Assembly: GCF_003584565.2 (NCBI RefSeq)
Contig: NZ_CP031010.1
Location: forward strand, 186,001-250,000
Length of the DNA: 64,000 nucleotides
Source of the DNA: Alteromonas sp. RKMC-009
GTDB taxonomy: Bacteria > Pseudomonadota > Gammaproteobacteria > Enterobacterales > Alteromonadaceae
Reading direction: 5' to 3'
The stretch's first letter is position 1. The number at the start of each line of letters is the position of its first letter. The notes beneath the pieces were generated by a model. It saw only the letters and a program-made list of their open reading frames with translations, was not told where the DNA came from and made no database searches. A program made the position numbers and the translations under genes. Shown piece after piece: positions 63,233 to 64,000 of this stretch.

Positions 63233-64000
63233 ATGCCAGTGTCACGCAGAGATTTTCTTTCCTTATCCACCGGAGCGGCCACCGGCCTGAGTTTATTACC
63301 GGGACTGTCTGTGGCATCAGCAAGCCAGCCTGCTTGGCGACGTTCAGCAGAAGGGCATCGTCAGGCTGACCTGGGTGACGGTACTTACCTGAATCCGGTA
63401 CTGGCCGGAGATTATCCTGACCCCACAATCCTGCGGGATGGTGACGATTACTACATGACCCATTCGTCGTTTGATGCTGCGCCGGGCATTTTAATCTGGC
63501 ACTCCAAAGATCTGGTGAACTGGCAACCCGTGGGCCCTGCGCTGGAAGAGCCGTTGGGGATTGTGTTTGCCATGGATTTAGTCAAACACAACGGCCGGTA
63601 CTACATCTATATTCCGTTTATGAAAGCGCCCTGGTCGCCGCCACTGGCAAGTTTTGCCAATATTATGGTGATTCACGCTGACAACATTGAGGGCCCATGG
63701 AGCGAACCTGTTGATCTGCACCTCGGCGGTGTGATTGACCCTGGCCACATCGTGGACGAGAAGGGGCAGCGCTGGCTGTTTACATCAGGCATTAAGCGAA
63801 TTCGACTGGCAGATGATGGTCTGTCGACCATCGGTGAGCTGGAGCAGGTGTATGATGGCTGGCAGTATCCTGATGACTGGATCACCGAAGCCTACGCACT
63901 GGAAGGACCTAAGTTATTCCGTCGCGGGGATTACTTCTATCTTGTGTCTGCAGTGGGTGGTACCGCTGGTCCTGCAACCGGCCATATGGTGATTGTGGCG
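63233..64000 (+). CDS. Glycoside hydrolase family 43 protein (partial, cut by window end)
   Basis: The first 256 codons of an open frame, no stop reached. Tat signal SRRDFLSLSTGAATG, then a five-bladed beta-propeller start: NPVLAGDYPDPTILRDGDDY with the catalytic base D63, and GGVIDPGH with the second conserved Asp. GH43 enzymes remove arabinose, xylose or galactose side chains. Start at 63233 with CGGAG upstream. Divergent from tetR. Its export fits trimming of oligosaccharides or decorated glycosides in the periplasm or outside. Confidence 0.9.
   Translation, partial: MPVSRRDFLSLSTGAATGLSLLPGLSVASASQPAWRRSAEGHRQADLGDGTYLNPVLAGDYPDPTILRDGDDYYMTHSSFDAAPGILIWHSKDLVNWQPVGPALEEPLGIVFAMDLVKHNGRYYIYIPFMKAPWSPPLASFANIMVIHADNIEGPWSEPVDLHLGGVIDPGHIVDEKGQRWLFTSGIKRIRLADDGLSTIGELEQVYDGWQYPDDWITEAYALEGPKLFRRGDYFYLVSAVGGTAGPATGHMVIVA

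Noticed and set aside
1-64000. Mobile element, prophage or CRISPR array
   Set aside because: No transposase, integrase, phage structural gene, tRNA-linked attachment site or regularly spaced repeat was found by reading both strands.

Overview
The window looks like an accessory catabolic island from a marine gammaproteobacterium, most likely an Alteromonadales relative. This is inferred from six large TonB-dependent receptors, a chromosomal Qnr-type protein and the overall gene style. I see no rRNA, tRNA, CRISPR array, phage genes or transposases. The right-hand end cuts a family 43 glycoside hydrolase.

Layout. (1) 37-9058: two TonB receptors flank an epimerase/dehydrogenase and a four-gene operon (small monooxygenase, HisD-like dehydrogenase, SDR, VOC protein). 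(2) 9161-21357: an apparent aromatic-catabolism block with cupin, FAD oxidoreductase, MFS, SDR/fumarylacetoacetase-like/SDR operon, NodD-like LysR regulator, VOC dioxygenase-like/Rieske/FAD-monooxygenase operon and an aryl-ketone-type C-C hydrolase. NodD-type ATC-N9-GAT boxes precede three of these operons. (3) 21858-24923: a large TonB receptor with two ATCGATATCA sites upstream. (4) 25065-35667: a split C-deglycosidase-type enzyme (beta and alpha subunits) divergent from a GMC glycoside oxidoreductase and an MFS transporter, then two paralogous TonB receptors with a Qnr-like gene between them. A palindromic motif RGAAT-N4-RTTCY recurs in these promoters. (5) 35730-38724: an esterase lipoprotein, a MerR regulator and a serine hydrolase gene interrupted by an in-frame TGA. 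(6) 38842-44594: a complete seven-gene Nit1C nitrilase cluster (nitB to nitH order) with a divergent MocR regulator. (7) 46304-54472: a CcoG-like ferredoxin, a second MocR regulator, a cyanide-insensitive-type bd oxidase with two small membrane proteins, a degenerate amidotransferase-like protein and a sulfite reductase hemoprotein. (8) 54765-64000: a single-chain fusion of the C-deglycosidase beta and alpha subunits, a TonB receptor, an MFS transporter, a Tat-exported small subunit, an Fe-S GMC dehydrogenase, a TetR regulator and the start of a GH43 enzyme.

Working model (inference). Glycosides enter through the TonB receptors. The sugar is oxidised, probably at C3, by the GMC enzymes, one oxidase-like and cytosolic, the other an Fe-S dehydrogenase. 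The keto-glycoside is then cleaved by elimination in the split or fused deglycosidase, and the freed aromatic part is degraded by the block at 9-21 kb. Nested between the two glycoside modules is a cyanide resistance/assimilation type module (Nit1C, bd oxidase, sulfite reductase). Whether the glycoside and cyanide parts are functionally linked, for example through nitrile-bearing glycosides, is open.
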